The position numbers and the translations under genes are program-made. A stretch of 58,877 bases of DNA, from NCBI GenBank assembly GCA_029559155.1, contig JAKQCM010000492.1, positions 1 to 58,877 of the forward strand, read 5' to 3'. The notes below the pieces were generated by a model, which had not been told where the DNA came from, did no database searches, and saw only the letters and a list, made by a program, of their open reading frames with translations. The stretch is from Chloroflexota bacterium. Its GTDB lineage: Bacteria; Chloroflexota; Anaerolineae; Promineifilales; Promineifilaceae. Below are positions 1 through 9,294 of this stretch, piece by piece (position 1 is the first letter of the stretch; each line of letters begins with the position of its first letter).

Positions 1-570
1 GCTGGCCAGTTTACCCTCATCGAAGTGCCTGTGATGCAGTTTCTGATGCTCGACGGGCATGGCGATCCTAACAGCGCACCTGCCTACCAGGAAGCTGTAG
101 AAGCGCTCTATGCTGTCGCCTACAAGCTCAAATTCGCCAGCAAACAGCAGTTGGGCCGCGATTACGCCGTCATGCCGCTGGAGGGGTTGTGGTGGGCTGA
201 AGACATGGCCAGTTTCACCGCCCGGCGCGATAAAAGCCAGTGGGATTGGACGATGATGATCATGCAGCCGGAGTGGGTGACAGAGGAAATGTTTGGGGAG
301 GCAACGGCCGTTGTCGCCAAACAAAAAGCGCTGCCTGCCCTGGCCAACCTGCGCCTGGAACCGTATCACGAAGGCCGGTCGGTGCAAATAATGCACATTG
401 GCTCCTACGAAGATGAAGCGCCTATCCTGCACAAACTCCACCACGAGTTTATGCCCGCCAACCAGCTTGCTTTTAACGGCCGTCATCACGAAATTTACCT
501 CAGCGACCCACGGCGCGTGGCCCCGGAAAAACTCAAAACGGTGCTGCGTCAGCCTGTGTATCCGGTATAA
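1..570 (+). CDS. GyrI-like small-molecule-binding domain protein (5' end outside window)
   Basis: The reading frame is open from the first base of the window, so the true start lies upstream and this is the C-terminal 189 residues. The visible protein has the features of a stand-alone GyrI-like/AraC-effector-binding protein: LIEVPVMQFLMLDGHGDPN near the N-end, the conserved W-W-A-E-D segment (GLWWAEDM), and the MHIGSYEDEAP motif that is typical of this family before the last helix. Such proteins bind hydrophobic small molecules in a cleft and have no DNA-binding domain here. A second member of the same broad superfamily follows 162 bases downstream on the same strand. The ligand is unknown. 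The family call is firm, the role is not. Confidence 0.8.
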   Translation, partial: AGQFTLIEVPVMQFLMLDGHGDPNSAPAYQEAVEALYAVAYKLKFASKQQLGRDYAVMPLEGLWWAEDMASFTARRDKSQWDWTMMIMQPEWVTEEMFGEATAVVAKQKALPALANLRLEPYHEGRSVQIMHIGSYEDEAPILHKLHHEFMPANQLAFNGRHHEIYLSDPRRVAPEKLKTVLRQPVYPV

Positions 571-620
571 TTTCAGTGGATTCCGAGAGGCATCATGCCA
601 TCCGAAAGATTGTTTAAAAT

Positions 621-673
621 CCTAAGGGTTTGATACTTCTGGGAAAGCCATTCTGATTTAACAAAACCCTTAA
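621..673. repeat. Diverged copy of the CCAAGGGTTTGATAC palindromic intergenic element
   Basis: The gap between the two GyrI-like genes contains CCTAAGGGTTTGATAC at its left end and AAAACCCTTAA at its right end. These are the two arms of the roughly 60-bp element seen in better-preserved form at 41587-41648, 42728-42788 and 51486-51545. The interior is diverged. No gene is visible in this gap. Confidence 0.5.
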
Positions 674-732
674 GCTGTTGTGTTCACCAGAGAAACTGAA
701 TAACAAAAATTTCCTGTTTGTGTGGAGGTAAG

Positions 733-1194
733 ATGGAACCCAAATTTGTTCAGAAACCAGCTTTTACTGTTGTCGGTGTGGTGCATCGCGGCCCGATGGG
801 CAACCCCGACATCCCCAAATTATGGGGCGTTTTTGATCGCCATATGGCCGATATTCCCAATATCATCAATCCGCGCGTTTGTTACGGCGCGCAAGACCAT
901 TTCGACGAAGCCACTGGAGAGTTTGACTACATGGCTGCCTATGAGACGCCGCCAGGCAGCCGCGCCCCTGAAGGAATGCATGTATGGGACGTGGCAGCCG
1001 CCAATTACGCCGTCTTTCCCACCACTTTAGCCACCATCCACGACTCTTACCATTATATCTATGGAACCTGGCTGCCCCAATCCGGCTATCAACGCGCTTC
1101 TGGCGTCGAGTTTGAACTGTACGATGAATCGTTTAACCCGGACGATCCCAACTCAACCTTTTATCTTTATGTGCCGGTTGTGGCCCAATCTTAG
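733..1194 (+). CDS. GyrI-like / effector-binding domain protein
   Basis: This 153-residue protein consists of a single effector-binding domain without an HTH. It starts with a beta strand (FTVVGVVHRG), has the middle segment RVCYGAQDHFDEATGEFDYM typical of the AraC-effector-binding/GyrI-like superfamily, and ends with the usual FELYDESFNPDDPNS...YVPV strand. An in-frame TTG lies at 718, but the ATG at 733 is preceded by GGAGG at 724-728 with good spacing, so I chose the ATG. It sits between another GyrI-like gene and an oxidoreductase on the same strand, with 21 bases to the latter, so the three are probably co-transcribed. It probably senses or sequesters a small hydrophobic compound. The ligand is unknown. 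Confidence 0.8.
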   Translation: MEPKFVQKPAFTVVGVVHRGPMGNPDIPKLWGVFDRHMADIPNIINPRVCYGAQDHFDEATGEFDYMAAYETPPGSRAPEGMHVWDVAAANYAVFPTTLATIHDSYHYIYGTWLPQSGYQRASGVEFELYDESFNPDDPNSTFYLYVPVVAQS

Positions 1195-1215
1195 ATCCTT
1201 GAGGGGGGAGATTTG

Positions 1216-2382
1216 ATGAGCGCATCACGCATTTTGATCCTTGGCGGTTATGGCAGCACAGGACGGCCGTTAACCCAACTCCTGTTCCAAACAACCGACG
1301 CCCACCTCATCATCGCCGGGCGCAATCTGGCCAGTGCTCAGTCTCTGGCCGACACGCTCAACAGCGGCTCCGGCGCGACTCGCGCGGTTGCCCGCCGCGT
1401 GGATGCCGCCGACCCGGCGTCCTTGCACGCCGCCTTGAGCGATGTGGATGTGCTGGTTGTGGCCTCATCTACGGCCGTTTACACGGAAAACGTGATTCAG
1501 GCTGCCCTGGCGGCCGGCGTGGATTATCTGGATGTCATTTTTGGGCAGGAGAAAACGGCCGTACTCCAACGCTACGCCCCCCAGATCGAAGCCGCCGGCC
1601 GCTGTTTTATTACCGACGGCGGCTTCCATCCCGGCCTGCCGGCGGCATTGGTGCGTTATGCCGCGCCCCAATTTGATCAGCTCATCAGCGCCAACGTTGG
1701 CAGCGTCATCAAAATTGATTGGCGCGCGCTGCACCCCAGCCCCGGCACAATGACCGAATTTGTGGCCGAGTTTGTAGATTTCCAGATGCTGGCGTATGAG
1801 AACGGCCGTTGGCAGCAAAAAAGCTGGCTCAGCATGATGAAACCAGCCACCATGGACTTCGGCCAGGAGGTCGGCCCCGGTTTTGGCCGCCAATACAGCC
1901 TGCCCATGTATCTGCCGGAAATGCGCCCCTTGCCCGATATGTACCCCGGATTACAAGCTACCGGCTTTTTCGTTGGCGGTTTTAACTGGTTTACCGACTG
2001 GTTTGTTTCGCCGCTGGTTATGGTCGGGTTAAAGCTGGCCCCCCGGCGCGGTTTGCCGCCAATGGCCCGCCTGATGAAGTGGAGTTTAGACACATTCAGC
2101 CGGCCGCCCTATGGCACATTGTTGAAACTGGAAGCGCGGGGACTCCGGCATGGGCAGCCAGCCGGTCTGGACATTTTTGTTTTTCACGAGGATGGGTATG
2201 TGATAACGGCCGTGCCCGCCGCCGCCTGCCTGCTGCAGTTGCTCGATGGCTCTGCCCGTCGCCCTGGGCTGCATCTCCAGGCTCATATCGTCGAACCCAA
2301 TCGCTTCCTAAACGACCTGCAAGCTTTAGGACTCACCGTGCATACAAAACCGCTGCCTGAAACACACCCGATTCAGAGTTGA
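1216..2382 (+). CDS. Saccharopine dehydrogenase-like NAD(P)-binding oxidoreductase
   Basis: The 388-residue protein opens with a Rossmann nucleotide-binding strand-loop-helix (ILILGGYGSTGRPLTQLL) followed by IIAGRNLASAQSLAD, where the Arg after the second strand suggests NADP preference. DVLVVASST and ALAAGVDYLDV match the saccharopine dehydrogenase NADP-binding family (PF03435). The C-terminal half is a substrate domain of no recognised specificity. Members of this family act on lysine intermediates, carboxynorspermidine or lipids, so the substrate cannot be named. The ATG at 1216 follows a purine-rich GGGGGGAG at 1203-1210 and is preferred to the TTG three bases earlier. It is likely the last gene of the operon with the two GyrI-like genes, as a perfect hairpin follows at 2406-2445. 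Confidence 0.75.
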   Translation: MSASRILILGGYGSTGRPLTQLLFQTTDAHLIIAGRNLASAQSLADTLNSGSGATRAVARRVDAADPASLHAALSDVDVLVVASSTAVYTENVIQAALAAGVDYLDVIFGQEKTAVLQRYAPQIEAAGRCFITDGGFHPGLPAALVRYAAPQFDQLISANVGSVIKIDWRALHPSPGTMTEFVAEFVDFQMLAYENGRWQQKSWLSMMKPATMDFGQEVGPGFGRQYSLPMYLPEMRPLPDMYPGLQATGFFVGGFNWFTDWFVSPLVMVGLKLAPRRGLPPMARLMKWSLDTFSRPPYGTLLKLEARGLRHGQPAGLDIFVFHEDGYVITAVPAAACLLQLLDGSARRPGLHLQAHIVEPNRFLNDLQALGLTVHTKPLPETHPIQS

Positions 2383-2405
2383 GTTCACTAAAAAAGCAAA
2401 GAAAC

Positions 2406-2445
2406 AGAGGAGCAGAGAACTTCCCTCCCCGTTTCTCTGCTCCTC
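2406..2445. terminator. Hairpin between convergent genes
   Basis: AGAGGAGCAGAGAA is followed after a pyrimidine-rich loop by its exact complement TTCTCTGCTCCTCT. It lies between the convergent ends of the oxidoreductase and the AI-2E permease, so it may terminate both transcripts, although there is no run of T on either side. The rest of the gap (to 2676) has a GC-rich stretch near 2540-2610 containing TTCGGCAAGCTCAGCACAGG, which looks like a dispersed intergenic repeat. I see no gene there. Confidence 0.45.
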
Positions 2446-2676
2446 TCTGTGTTAGCGCTTGGTCTTTAAGAAAACAATCAGGTAATGAACTGGTTATTCT
2501 GAGCGGAGTCTTCGGAGCGAAGAATCCCTAATACTCGGTCATTTCAAGCAAATGGGATGCTTCGGAGGATGCTTCGGCAAGCTCAGCACAGGCTCTCAGC
2601 ATGACACGTCTCTCGATTACCGGATTAATTTTTTAATCTGCAATAGCTAACCAAAAAGGCCAGGAATCAGGAAAAA

Positions 2677-3828
2677 CTATGGCTCTGCAAACAGCGGTGG
2701 TTCCGGTATGCCCGGATACGGGTCTTCGCCGCGCACCTTTTTCAGGACAAATGTCAGCATTTCGCCCCAAATAGCCAGCACGGCCGCCGTAATCAGAACG
2801 CCCACCAATCCCAGCGCCGCCGAAAACACAACCAGCCCCACCAACAATATCCAGACCGGTATGTTGACAGATTTGGAGTAGACACGCACATCGACAAAAT
2901 AATAGGCCACGCCAGAAATCGCCATAAAAACGGCCATCTGCAAAAACCCAAAAAGCAGCGGGTTCATATGGATGGTCGCCGAACCGGCGAACATCGTATA
3001 GAAAAAAATCATCAAGGCCGATATCAGGCCGCCCAAACTGGGGATAAAGTTTGGCAGCGCAATAACAAATCCGCTCACAAAGGCATTGGGAACGCCGGTC
3101 AGGGCAAACATGACGGTGGTCAACAGCCAGTAAAACGCCACCACAACAAGCGATCCCACCAGATAATTTTGGAACAGGTCAACGCTGCGGCTGATCAGAA
3201 TGGCGTATTCGCGGCGCGCCGTTTCCGGAATAAACCGGCCGGTCGCGCTGACAGTGCGCGGCATTTCCAGCAGCACAAACAGCATCAAGATGACGACAAA
3301 AAACACGTCGCTCAAAAAGCTGGCCAACAGGCCCAGGACAGAAGTCAATCGGTTGATGATGTCGCCGGAGGAAGTGAGCAATTTGAGTGCGCTGCCAATG
3401 GCGACCATTTTTTGCAGCGGCTGCAAAATTGGACTGAGGTCGAAGGGGCCAATGGAAACGGCCGTTGGTGATGGAATGAGCGCATTTAACGCCAACTCAA
3501 TGCCCTTGAACATGGACACGGCCGTTCCCGCCAGCGTTGAAAGCAGCCCAAACACCGCCCAAAACACCACCACCACAAAAATCAAATAGACGATCAGCAC
3601 CGACACCCGATAAGACAACTTCAACCGTGTCTGCAGGAGTTTGATGGGGTAGCGCAAGATAAACGCGCCCAGAAACAAATAAATCAAAGGATACAGCACC
3701 GGACGAAGCAAATAAATCGTCACGGGAACTAAAATAATCAGCACTAAAACAGCCAACTGTTTTTGCCAGTCAGCCCAAGGAATGGCATCTCCTTGTTCTT
3801 GCGGAATGGGTGTTTGATCTTCTGTCAT
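2677..3828 (-). CDS. AI-2E family transporter (PerM/TqsA-like membrane protein)
   Basis: The 383-residue protein has the hydrophobic profile of the AI-2E transporter family (PF01594): two N-terminal membrane segments (LAVLVLIILVPVTIYLLR and LIYLFLGAFILRYPI), a third at about 60-85, a cytoplasmic amphipathic region, and four more helices in the C-terminal half. The family hallmark GVPNAFVSGFVIALPNFIPSLGG is present. Family members export signals or act as ion antiporters, and the substrate here is unknown. A longer frame begins with TTG at 3855, but the ATG at 3828 is preceded on the minus strand by AGGAGG with 9-base spacing and gives the usual family length. It is read in the same direction as the MocR gene upstream (65 bases). 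Confidence 0.85.
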   Translation of the reverse strand: MTEDQTPIPQEQGDAIPWADWQKQLAVLVLIILVPVTIYLLRPVLYPLIYLFLGAFILRYPIKLLQTRLKLSYRVSVLIVYLIFVVVVFWAVFGLLSTLAGTAVSMFKGIELALNALIPSPTAVSIGPFDLSPILQPLQKMVAIGSALKLLTSSGDIINRLTSVLGLLASFLSDVFFVVILMLFVLLEMPRTVSATGRFIPETARREYAILISRSVDLFQNYLVGSLVVVAFYWLLTTVMFALTGVPNAFVSGFVIALPNFIPSLGGLISALMIFFYTMFAGSATIHMNPLLFGFLQMAVFMAISGVAYYFVDVRVYSKSVNIPVWILLVGLVVFSAALGLVGVLITAAVLAIWGEMLTFVLKKVRGEDPYPGIPEPPLFAEP

Positions 3829-3893
3829 CTTCTCATGCCTCCTGTTCAGGTCCAAACTGCACTGGCAAACATTGTATCAGAACGAGGAAAACT

Positions 3894-5333
3894 CTACATG
3901 CCCAACACGGCCGTTAACCGGCGCACGCCTTCCTCAATTTCTGCTTCCTCCAAACCGCTAAACCCCAACAAAATCGACGGCGGGGCCGGCTGTTCCAGGT
4001 GGTAGGGCGTGCCCGGATAGACGCCCACGCCCGCGGCCGCAGCCTGCTGCACCACGGCCGTTTCCACCAGTCCGGGTTCCAAATACACCATCACATGCAG
4101 CCCGGCAGCCACCGGCGCGTAACGCACCCGCCCCGGCAAGTGCCGTTCCAGGGCCGCCACCAATACTTCGCGCCGACGGCCGTATGCCAACCGCAGCTGC
4201 CGCAAATGACGCTCAAAATGTCCCTCGGTAATAAAATCGGCCACCGCTGCCTGAGTCAGCGTGGGCGCGCCGCGATCCACCAGACTTTTGGCCTGCACAA
4301 ACGGGGCCAGCAAGGCCGGCGGCAGCACCACATACGCCAGCCGCAGCGCCGGAAACAGCACCTTGGAAAACGTGCCCAAATAGGCCACCCGCCCCTCATC
4401 GTCTAACCCTTGCAGAGCAGCCAGCGGACGGCCGTTATACCGCAGCTCGCCGTCATAATCATCCTCAATGATCAACGTTTCATGCTCTCGCGCCCAACTC
4501 AGCAGGCGCAGGCGGCGCGCCAAAGACATCGTGCCGCCGCGCGGGAATTGATGCGTCGGCGTAACAAACGCCAGCCGCGCCCGGCTGTCTGCCGGAATCA
4601 ATTCCACCGGAAACCCTTCATCATCCACCGGCAGGCCGACCAATTTTGCCCCATACACGCGCAGCAGATCATAAGCCACGGTGTAACCGGGCGTTTCCAC
4701 CAGCGCTTCATCCCCCGGATTCAGCAGCAGGCGGGCCAAAATATCCAAAACTTGCTGCGCCCCGCTGACAATGACCACCTGTTCCGGGGCGCAGCGCACG
4801 CCGCGCTCCCGCGACAAATAGTCGGCCAGGGCTTCGCGCAGCGGATAAAAACCGGCCACCGACCCGTACCGCGACAGCATGGCGTCGTCGGTGCTGAGGT
4901 AACGGGCCAGCAGCCGCCGCCAGACGTCGTAGGGGAAAATCTGGGCAAACGACCGGCCAAAGCCAAAATCAATGGGCGGGCGCGGGGTGGACACGGCCGT
5001 TTCTCCCTCCGCCGCCAGCACCCGTTTTCCCCAACGAGACAGGGTGGGCGTGAACGGCCGTTCCTCTTTTCCTGGTCTATCGTCTTCGGCCACTCCCTCA
5101 GCCACAAACATGCCTGCGCCGGGACGGCCAATGACGTAGCCTTCTGCCTGAAGCTGCTCATAGGCCTGCGTGACTGTCACCCGCGCCACACCCAGGTTGG
5201 CGGCCAATTGGCGGCTGGGCGGCAGTTTCATGCCCGCCAGCAGTTGGCCGCGCAAAATCTGCCCCCGAATCTGGCGGTAGATTTGGGCGTAGAGTGGGAA
5301 ACGGCCGTGGCGATCCAATAAAATGTCTTGCAT
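3894..5333 (-). CDS. MocR/PdxR-family transcriptional regulator (GntR HTH + aminotransferase domain)
   Basis: The 479-residue fusion has an N-terminal GntR winged helix at about residues 10-75 (YAQIYRQIRGQILRGQL, LPPSRQLAANLGVARVTVTQAYEQL) and a fold-type I aminotransferase domain from about 110 to the end. The PLP-binding lysine is visible in YLGTFSKVLFPALR, with the upstream aspartate in IIEDDYDGELRY. MocR proteins sense PLP or an amino-compound adduct and control pyridoxal, GABA or taurine genes. None of those neighbours is present, so the target is unknown. The inter-domain linker contains GETAVSTPRPP, encoded partly by an ACGGCCGT octamer. The ATG overlaps the foot of a strong hairpin (5343-5371), a possible autoregulatory site. 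Confidence 0.9.
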   Translation of the reverse strand: MQDILLDRHGRFPLYAQIYRQIRGQILRGQLLAGMKLPPSRQLAANLGVARVTVTQAYEQLQAEGYVIGRPGAGMFVAEGVAEDDRPGKEERPFTPTLSRWGKRVLAAEGETAVSTPRPPIDFGFGRSFAQIFPYDVWRRLLARYLSTDDAMLSRYGSVAGFYPLREALADYLSRERGVRCAPEQVVIVSGAQQVLDILARLLLNPGDEALVETPGYTVAYDLLRVYGAKLVGLPVDDEGFPVELIPADSRARLAFVTPTHQFPRGGTMSLARRLRLLSWAREHETLIIEDDYDGELRYNGRPLAALQGLDDEGRVAYLGTFSKVLFPALRLAYVVLPPALLAPFVQAKSLVDRGAPTLTQAAVADFITEGHFERHLRQLRLAYGRRREVLVAALERHLPGRVRYAPVAAGLHVMVYLEPGLVETAVVQQAAAAGVGVYPGTPYHLEQPAPPSILLGFSGLEEAEIEEGVRRLTAVLGM

Positions 5334-5342
5334 AACACCTGC

Positions 5343-5371
5343 GGTGGAGGGCGGTTTTCTCGCCCTCCACC
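5343..5371. promoter_or_regulatory. 11-bp perfect hairpin just upstream of the MocR start
   Basis: GGTGGAGGGCG, a 7-base loop and CGCCCTCCACC form a perfect stem in the 51-base gap between the subtilase stop and the MocR start codon, both read leftward. There is no T-run on the minus strand, so it is a weak terminator candidate. Its position about 10 bases before the regulator's ATG fits an operator or a structure limiting ribosome access. Confidence 0.4.
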
Positions 5372-5384
5372 TTGAACGCCTGTT

Positions 5385-8300
5385 TTATCGTATCACAGCA
5401 GGCATATGGATCTGGTAACAAATGATTGGCAGACTCCAGGTTTTACTGGCGGGTAAAGCGCCAATCGCATCGGTTGTGTTGCTCAGTGTGCCGGTAAGTG
5501 TGGTGTTGCAAGCCGCCAGATCGGCCGTCGCCTGATAGGTGAGCATGGCTGCTTGCGCTCCCAACCGTGGCACAGACACTTCCCAACGCAGATAGTCGTT
5601 CGTCTGCGTAAACAAACCCGACGTGACGTTGACGTTGGTTACGGCCAATCCGGCGGGGATGGTTTCTGTGATCACGTAGGCCATTGCCACGGGCGTCACA
5701 TTGGGCAAGATGGTTAGCGTCGTGGTCAGCGGTCGGTTCATCAGCGTGACGGCGGGCGAGACTGTCCGGCTGACGTCGTCGGCCTGGCGCACCAAATTGA
5801 CCGGGATAAAGGCCACATCGCGCGGGTTGGATGGCTGCGTGCCCAAATCGAAGCCGCCATACCAATATTCGCCGCCGTCCATAGCCGGTTCGTTCCAGAA
5901 ATAGCGCAAATCGAACGGCCCGCCAATCGGCTCGCCCAGTGGCCCTGTGAGCCAATTGTTGCTGGAGGTGGTGTTGGGCACAACGGCCGTTACCAACACC
6001 ACCTCATCTTCGGCCAATTCGCTTTTTACACTTGTCACCACAATCTCATACATGCCGGCGGCCGGGTCCAGCACGTCACAACTTTCATTCCACCATTGGC
6101 CTGTCTCGGTGCAGACCACACTGCCGCCGATCTTGCGCATGGTAAAATCCACATTGATGGCTGTCGATTGGACAATCTCGGCCGTTAGCCACCGGTTGTT
6201 GGTGGAAACGGGCATGGTCACGGTTATCGCTCCTCCCACCGGAATAGAAAGAGTGTACATAGTTCCCGGCGTCAATCTGTAGGAAGCCGCCGTGAGTGTG
6301 AGAATGTGCGAGGCTTGCAGATCGGGCAAAAGCTGCGAACCGGCATCCCGGCGCGTGTAGATCTGCATTTCCGAGACCAATTTGAAGTCTACGTGGCGCA
6401 TTGCCAGCGGCAAGTGCGCGCCGGGGACCAGTGGATCGCCGCTTTCCAGAAGGACGCCGCCAAAATCCCACACGTTTGGCGGCAAATCGCCGATGCTGCC
6501 GGTGACGGTGATGGTCTGTACGCCGCCTGGGGGTAAGGTGAAGGTTGTTGGCGTCACCTGCACGGTGGCGGTCAGCGGTTGGGTGATGGTGGCGGACCAG
6601 GTAGATTCTGTGGCTAAGGCGCTGCGGAATTGGCGCGTCCAGGTGCAGGTTTGGGGGCAAGCGCCGTTTACCAGGGCGGCCAAATTCAGGCTGTTGGCGC
6701 TGCCGCCCAGCGCCGGATTGGCGGCGCGGAAGTTAACGGCCGTCTCGTTCAACAACAAGCCGGCGCGAGCAACGGCCGTCAGGTCAATCCGCCCCGCGCC
6801 CTGGTCAAATGCGCCCGCCGCACTGGTTCCGCCTGGCAGGTGAATGGGGGAAACGGCCGTCATCATCAACGCCGACTCCACCTCTGCCGGAGTCCAATCC
6901 GGGTGCAGCGCCCGCAGCAGCGCCGCCGTCCCGGCCACATGCGGCGACGCCTGCGACGTGCCGGTATAAAAAGCAAGCTCCGGCGGATTTGCCGGATTTG
7001 TGGTCATGCCCGCCGACCAAATTTTTGTGCCGGGGGCAGCGACATTGGGTTTCAGCACGTCGGTAATGATGGTATTGGGGCCGCGCGAGCTGCCAAAATA
7101 CAGTTCGTCGCCATACGCCGGGTTCGCCGTGCGGATGGTGCCGCTGATGGTGGCGGTGTGGCCGCTGCCGCTGCTCAGCCAGGCTGCCAGCGTTGCCGCA
7201 TCGCCGGTCAGCAAATTCATGCCGGGCAAAGGCAGTCGCTCGATGCCCAGGCGTTGGGCGAGCGTTTGCCCGGAATCGATCACCACACCGCCAGCGCCGC
7301 CGGCCAAAACGTTGTTGGCTTTGCTTGTGCTGTTTACCGTGCCTGTGCTGCAATAAACAATTTCACCGTTGGTCCAGGTGTTGGGGGGAAAAGCGACGGC
7401 GCAACGGCCGTTATCCGGCACGCCGTTCGTGTTGGTAACGCCCAGCGCCCGCACAATGGGAGCGGGGCCGTGGCCGCCAGTCACTGAGGAACCGGTTAGC
7501 GATGGTGGGGGCGTGGTTGCGCCGCCGCTGAGGTTGGCGAGGATGTTGTCGAAGCGGGCTGGACCGGTGGCGTTACCGGCTGTGGTTATCCACGGCACGT
7601 TGCCCGGCGAATTGATGGTTCCGGGATTGGGGCCGTTGTTACCGGCGGCGGTGGCGACAAAAATACCGGCTTCTCGCGCGGCCAGGAATGCCAGCGCCAG
7701 AGGGTCTTTCCAGGGGTCAACGGCCGTGCCGCCAATGGAAAAATTCAGCACATCCACGCCATCCAAAATGGCTTGCTCGATGGCTAAAATGCTCAGGTAA
7801 TCGGGACAAGTGCTGGCGCTGCACACGTCGTAGGCGATGAGGGTGGCATGAGGAGCCACGCCGGATAATGTGGGTGTGAGCGTGAGGGTGGGGGCGGCGT
7901 AAGGCAGCGTGATCACGTTGCCGGCGGCGATGCCGGCCACGTTGCTGCCATGACCCCAGTTGTCTTCAGGATTATCGCCGCTTTCCGGCCAACTGTAGGC
8001 GCCGATGAGTTTGTCGTTGCAGACAAAGGTGGCCGGTTGGGCGGCGCAGGCGCCCAGGTAATTGCCTGCGCCGAGTGGATTGATATGCGTGTAGCCATCA
8101 CCACCAACGGCGGCGAAGGACGGGTGGTCCATGTTGATGCCGGTGTCGATGATGCCGACGAGGATGCCCTCGCCCATGGCGCCGCCAGGACCGCCGGTCT
8201 GGCTGCCATCCCAGAGGCTGGGCGCGCCAATCCAGGCCGGACTGGCGTCGCTGAAAGGCTGGCGGTTTTGGCTGGGACTGATGGCGTTGATGGCCGGGTT

Positions 8301-8675
8301 GGCGGCCACGGCCGTTGCTTCCGCTGGCGTCAGGTCTACGGCCAGGGCGTTGAGGGCGAGGGTGTAGTGGTAGCGGGCGGTTAACGGCCGTTGCGCCACC
8401 TTGCTCAGTTCTGTCAGAAGGCTGTCTTGCTGCTGGAGCAAGGTTTGGCGGTACTGCTGCCCATCGGGTGTGTTCAGGTCTGTCTGGCCGGTTTGCGCCT
8501 GCCGCGTAACCAGCGAGGGAGCGGAGAGTGTGATAAGATACGTCCTGGTGTTGGCAACGGCCGTTGGCGTTGTGGGCGGCAGCGGCTCATAGGATTGCAC
8601 AGTGACCACGATTGCAAAAAACAAAACCAGTCCCAACATTTCTGCCGGAAACCACCATCGTTTTTTTTGTTTCAT
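5385..8675 (-). CDS. Secreted subtilisin-like serine protease (S8) with PA insert and C-terminal beta domains
   Basis: This 1096-residue protein has a membrane-spanning signal segment (MLGLVLFFAIVVTV, residues 13-26), an inhibitor_I9-like propeptide to about 140, and a peptidase S8 catalytic domain with Asp177 (VGIIDTGINMDHP), His242 (WGHGSNVAGIAAG) and Ser574 (YTGTSQASPHVAG). A PA-type insert (GGAGGVVIDSG) lies at about 400-500. The C-terminal half is Ser/Thr-rich, beta-type and includes a DUF11-like repeat (TETIPAGLAVTNVNV). It ends in HMPAVIR, resembling the xYLPLVxR tails I recall on Chloroflexota exported proteins. It acts outside the cell, probably on protein nutrients or the envelope. 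The ATG is preceded by AGAGG on the coding strand. It probably has its own promoter in the 8676-9294 gap. Confidence 0.92.
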   Translation of the reverse strand: MKQKKRWWFPAEMLGLVLFFAIVVTVQSYEPLPPTTPTAVANTRTYLITLSAPSLVTRQAQTGQTDLNTPDGQQYRQTLLQQQDSLLTELSKVAQRPLTARYHYTLALNALAVDLTPAEATAVAANPAINAISPSQNRQPFSDASPAWIGAPSLWDGSQTGGPGGAMGEGILVGIIDTGINMDHPSFAAVGGDGYTHINPLGAGNYLGACAAQPATFVCNDKLIGAYSWPESGDNPEDNWGHGSNVAGIAAGNVITLPYAAPTLTLTPTLSGVAPHATLIAYDVCSASTCPDYLSILAIEQAILDGVDVLNFSIGGTAVDPWKDPLALAFLAAREAGIFVATAAGNNGPNPGTINSPGNVPWITTAGNATGPARFDNILANLSGGATTPPPSLTGSSVTGGHGPAPIVRALGVTNTNGVPDNGRCAVAFPPNTWTNGEIVYCSTGTVNSTSKANNVLAGGAGGVVIDSGQTLAQRLGIERLPLPGMNLLTGDAATLAAWLSSGSGHTATISGTIRTANPAYGDELYFGSSRGPNTIITDVLKPNVAAPGTKIWSAGMTTNPANPPELAFYTGTSQASPHVAGTAALLRALHPDWTPAEVESALMMTAVSPIHLPGGTSAAGAFDQGAGRIDLTAVARAGLLLNETAVNFRAANPALGGSANSLNLAALVNGACPQTCTWTRQFRSALATESTWSATITQPLTATVQVTPTTFTLPPGGVQTITVTGSIGDLPPNVWDFGGVLLESGDPLVPGAHLPLAMRHVDFKLVSEMQIYTRRDAGSQLLPDLQASHILTLTAASYRLTPGTMYTLSIPVGGAITVTMPVSTNNRWLTAEIVQSTAINVDFTMRKIGGSVVCTETGQWWNESCDVLDPAAGMYEIVVTSVKSELAEDEVVLVTAVVPNTTSSNNWLTGPLGEPIGGPFDLRYFWNEPAMDGGEYWYGGFDLGTQPSNPRDVAFIPVNLVRQADDVSRTVSPAVTLMNRPLTTTLTILPNVTPVAMAYVITETIPAGLAVTNVNVTSGLFTQTNDYLRWEVSVPRLGAQAAMLTYQATADLAACNTTLTGTLSNTTDAIGALPASKTWSLPIICYQIHMPAVIR

Positions 8676-9294
8676 TTGATGACCTCTTATTTGCGGAACA
8701 TTCCAGTAAACTATCAGACTGACAATAGAATGGCCTTTCTTACCAAGGCCAGGTTCAGTTTTGCGTCAGGAAACCAACAGATTTTAGGATATTTTGTTTC
8801 AGACTGCACAAAACCTAAAGCTGATTTACAATACGAGCTGTAGGGCAACCAGACAGACCTTAGACGCTTAATCTCTAGTCATATTCTTTGTTTGAGGCCA
8901 AGTGCTGAGGGTCAAAATCATGTATCTCACAGACTCCAGGCGTTTGCTTTTTAGAGGCCATCTGGACCTTAAAAATTCCAACGAACGAGGACAAACTTAC
9001 TTGGGAATTGACATTGGAGATTGGAGAGTGGAGATTGAACCAGTCTTTAGTTTCCAGTGTCTTGCAAGTTGTTCAATCCGTGTTCCGAAGGGATTTGACC
9101 TCCTGATATGGCCTGAATGGTATATTGACAGCGTAGCACGTCAGGCGGTAAATTGAAATAGTCTCACTATGTTTTAACTTGAAAAAATTGGTCCAATCTT
9201 CAAGGTTGAGCCAATCGGGAAACGCCAAAATTCATTACGAGCGAATCCTTGAGGTTTCCTGTAGAGGACCGCTTACCATGAATGAGTAAAGATT
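8676..9294. other. 619-base divergent intergenic region, no convincing gene
   Basis: The region separates the leftward subtilase from the rightward TetR gene, so it must hold both promoters, but I cannot identify clear -10/-35 pairs. A small hairpin GGCCTT-7-AAGGCC lies at 8732-8750. One arm of the GGAGATT-type repeat (GGAGATTGGAGAGTGGAGATT) is at about 9014-9034, and TTGGTCCAATCTT, half of the palindrome seen complete at 38481-38514, is near 9187. An open frame at 8902-9156 runs through the repeat and has no family features. Confidence 0.6.

Noticed and set aside
4410-5321. 303-codon open frame antisense to the MocR gene
   Set aside because: Low-complexity Gln/Arg/His composition typical of the reverse strand of a GC-rich gene; no motif.
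8902-9156. 84-codon open frame between the subtilase and TetR genes
   Set aside because: It runs through a GGAGATT-type repeat, has no ribosome site or family features and an irregular composition.
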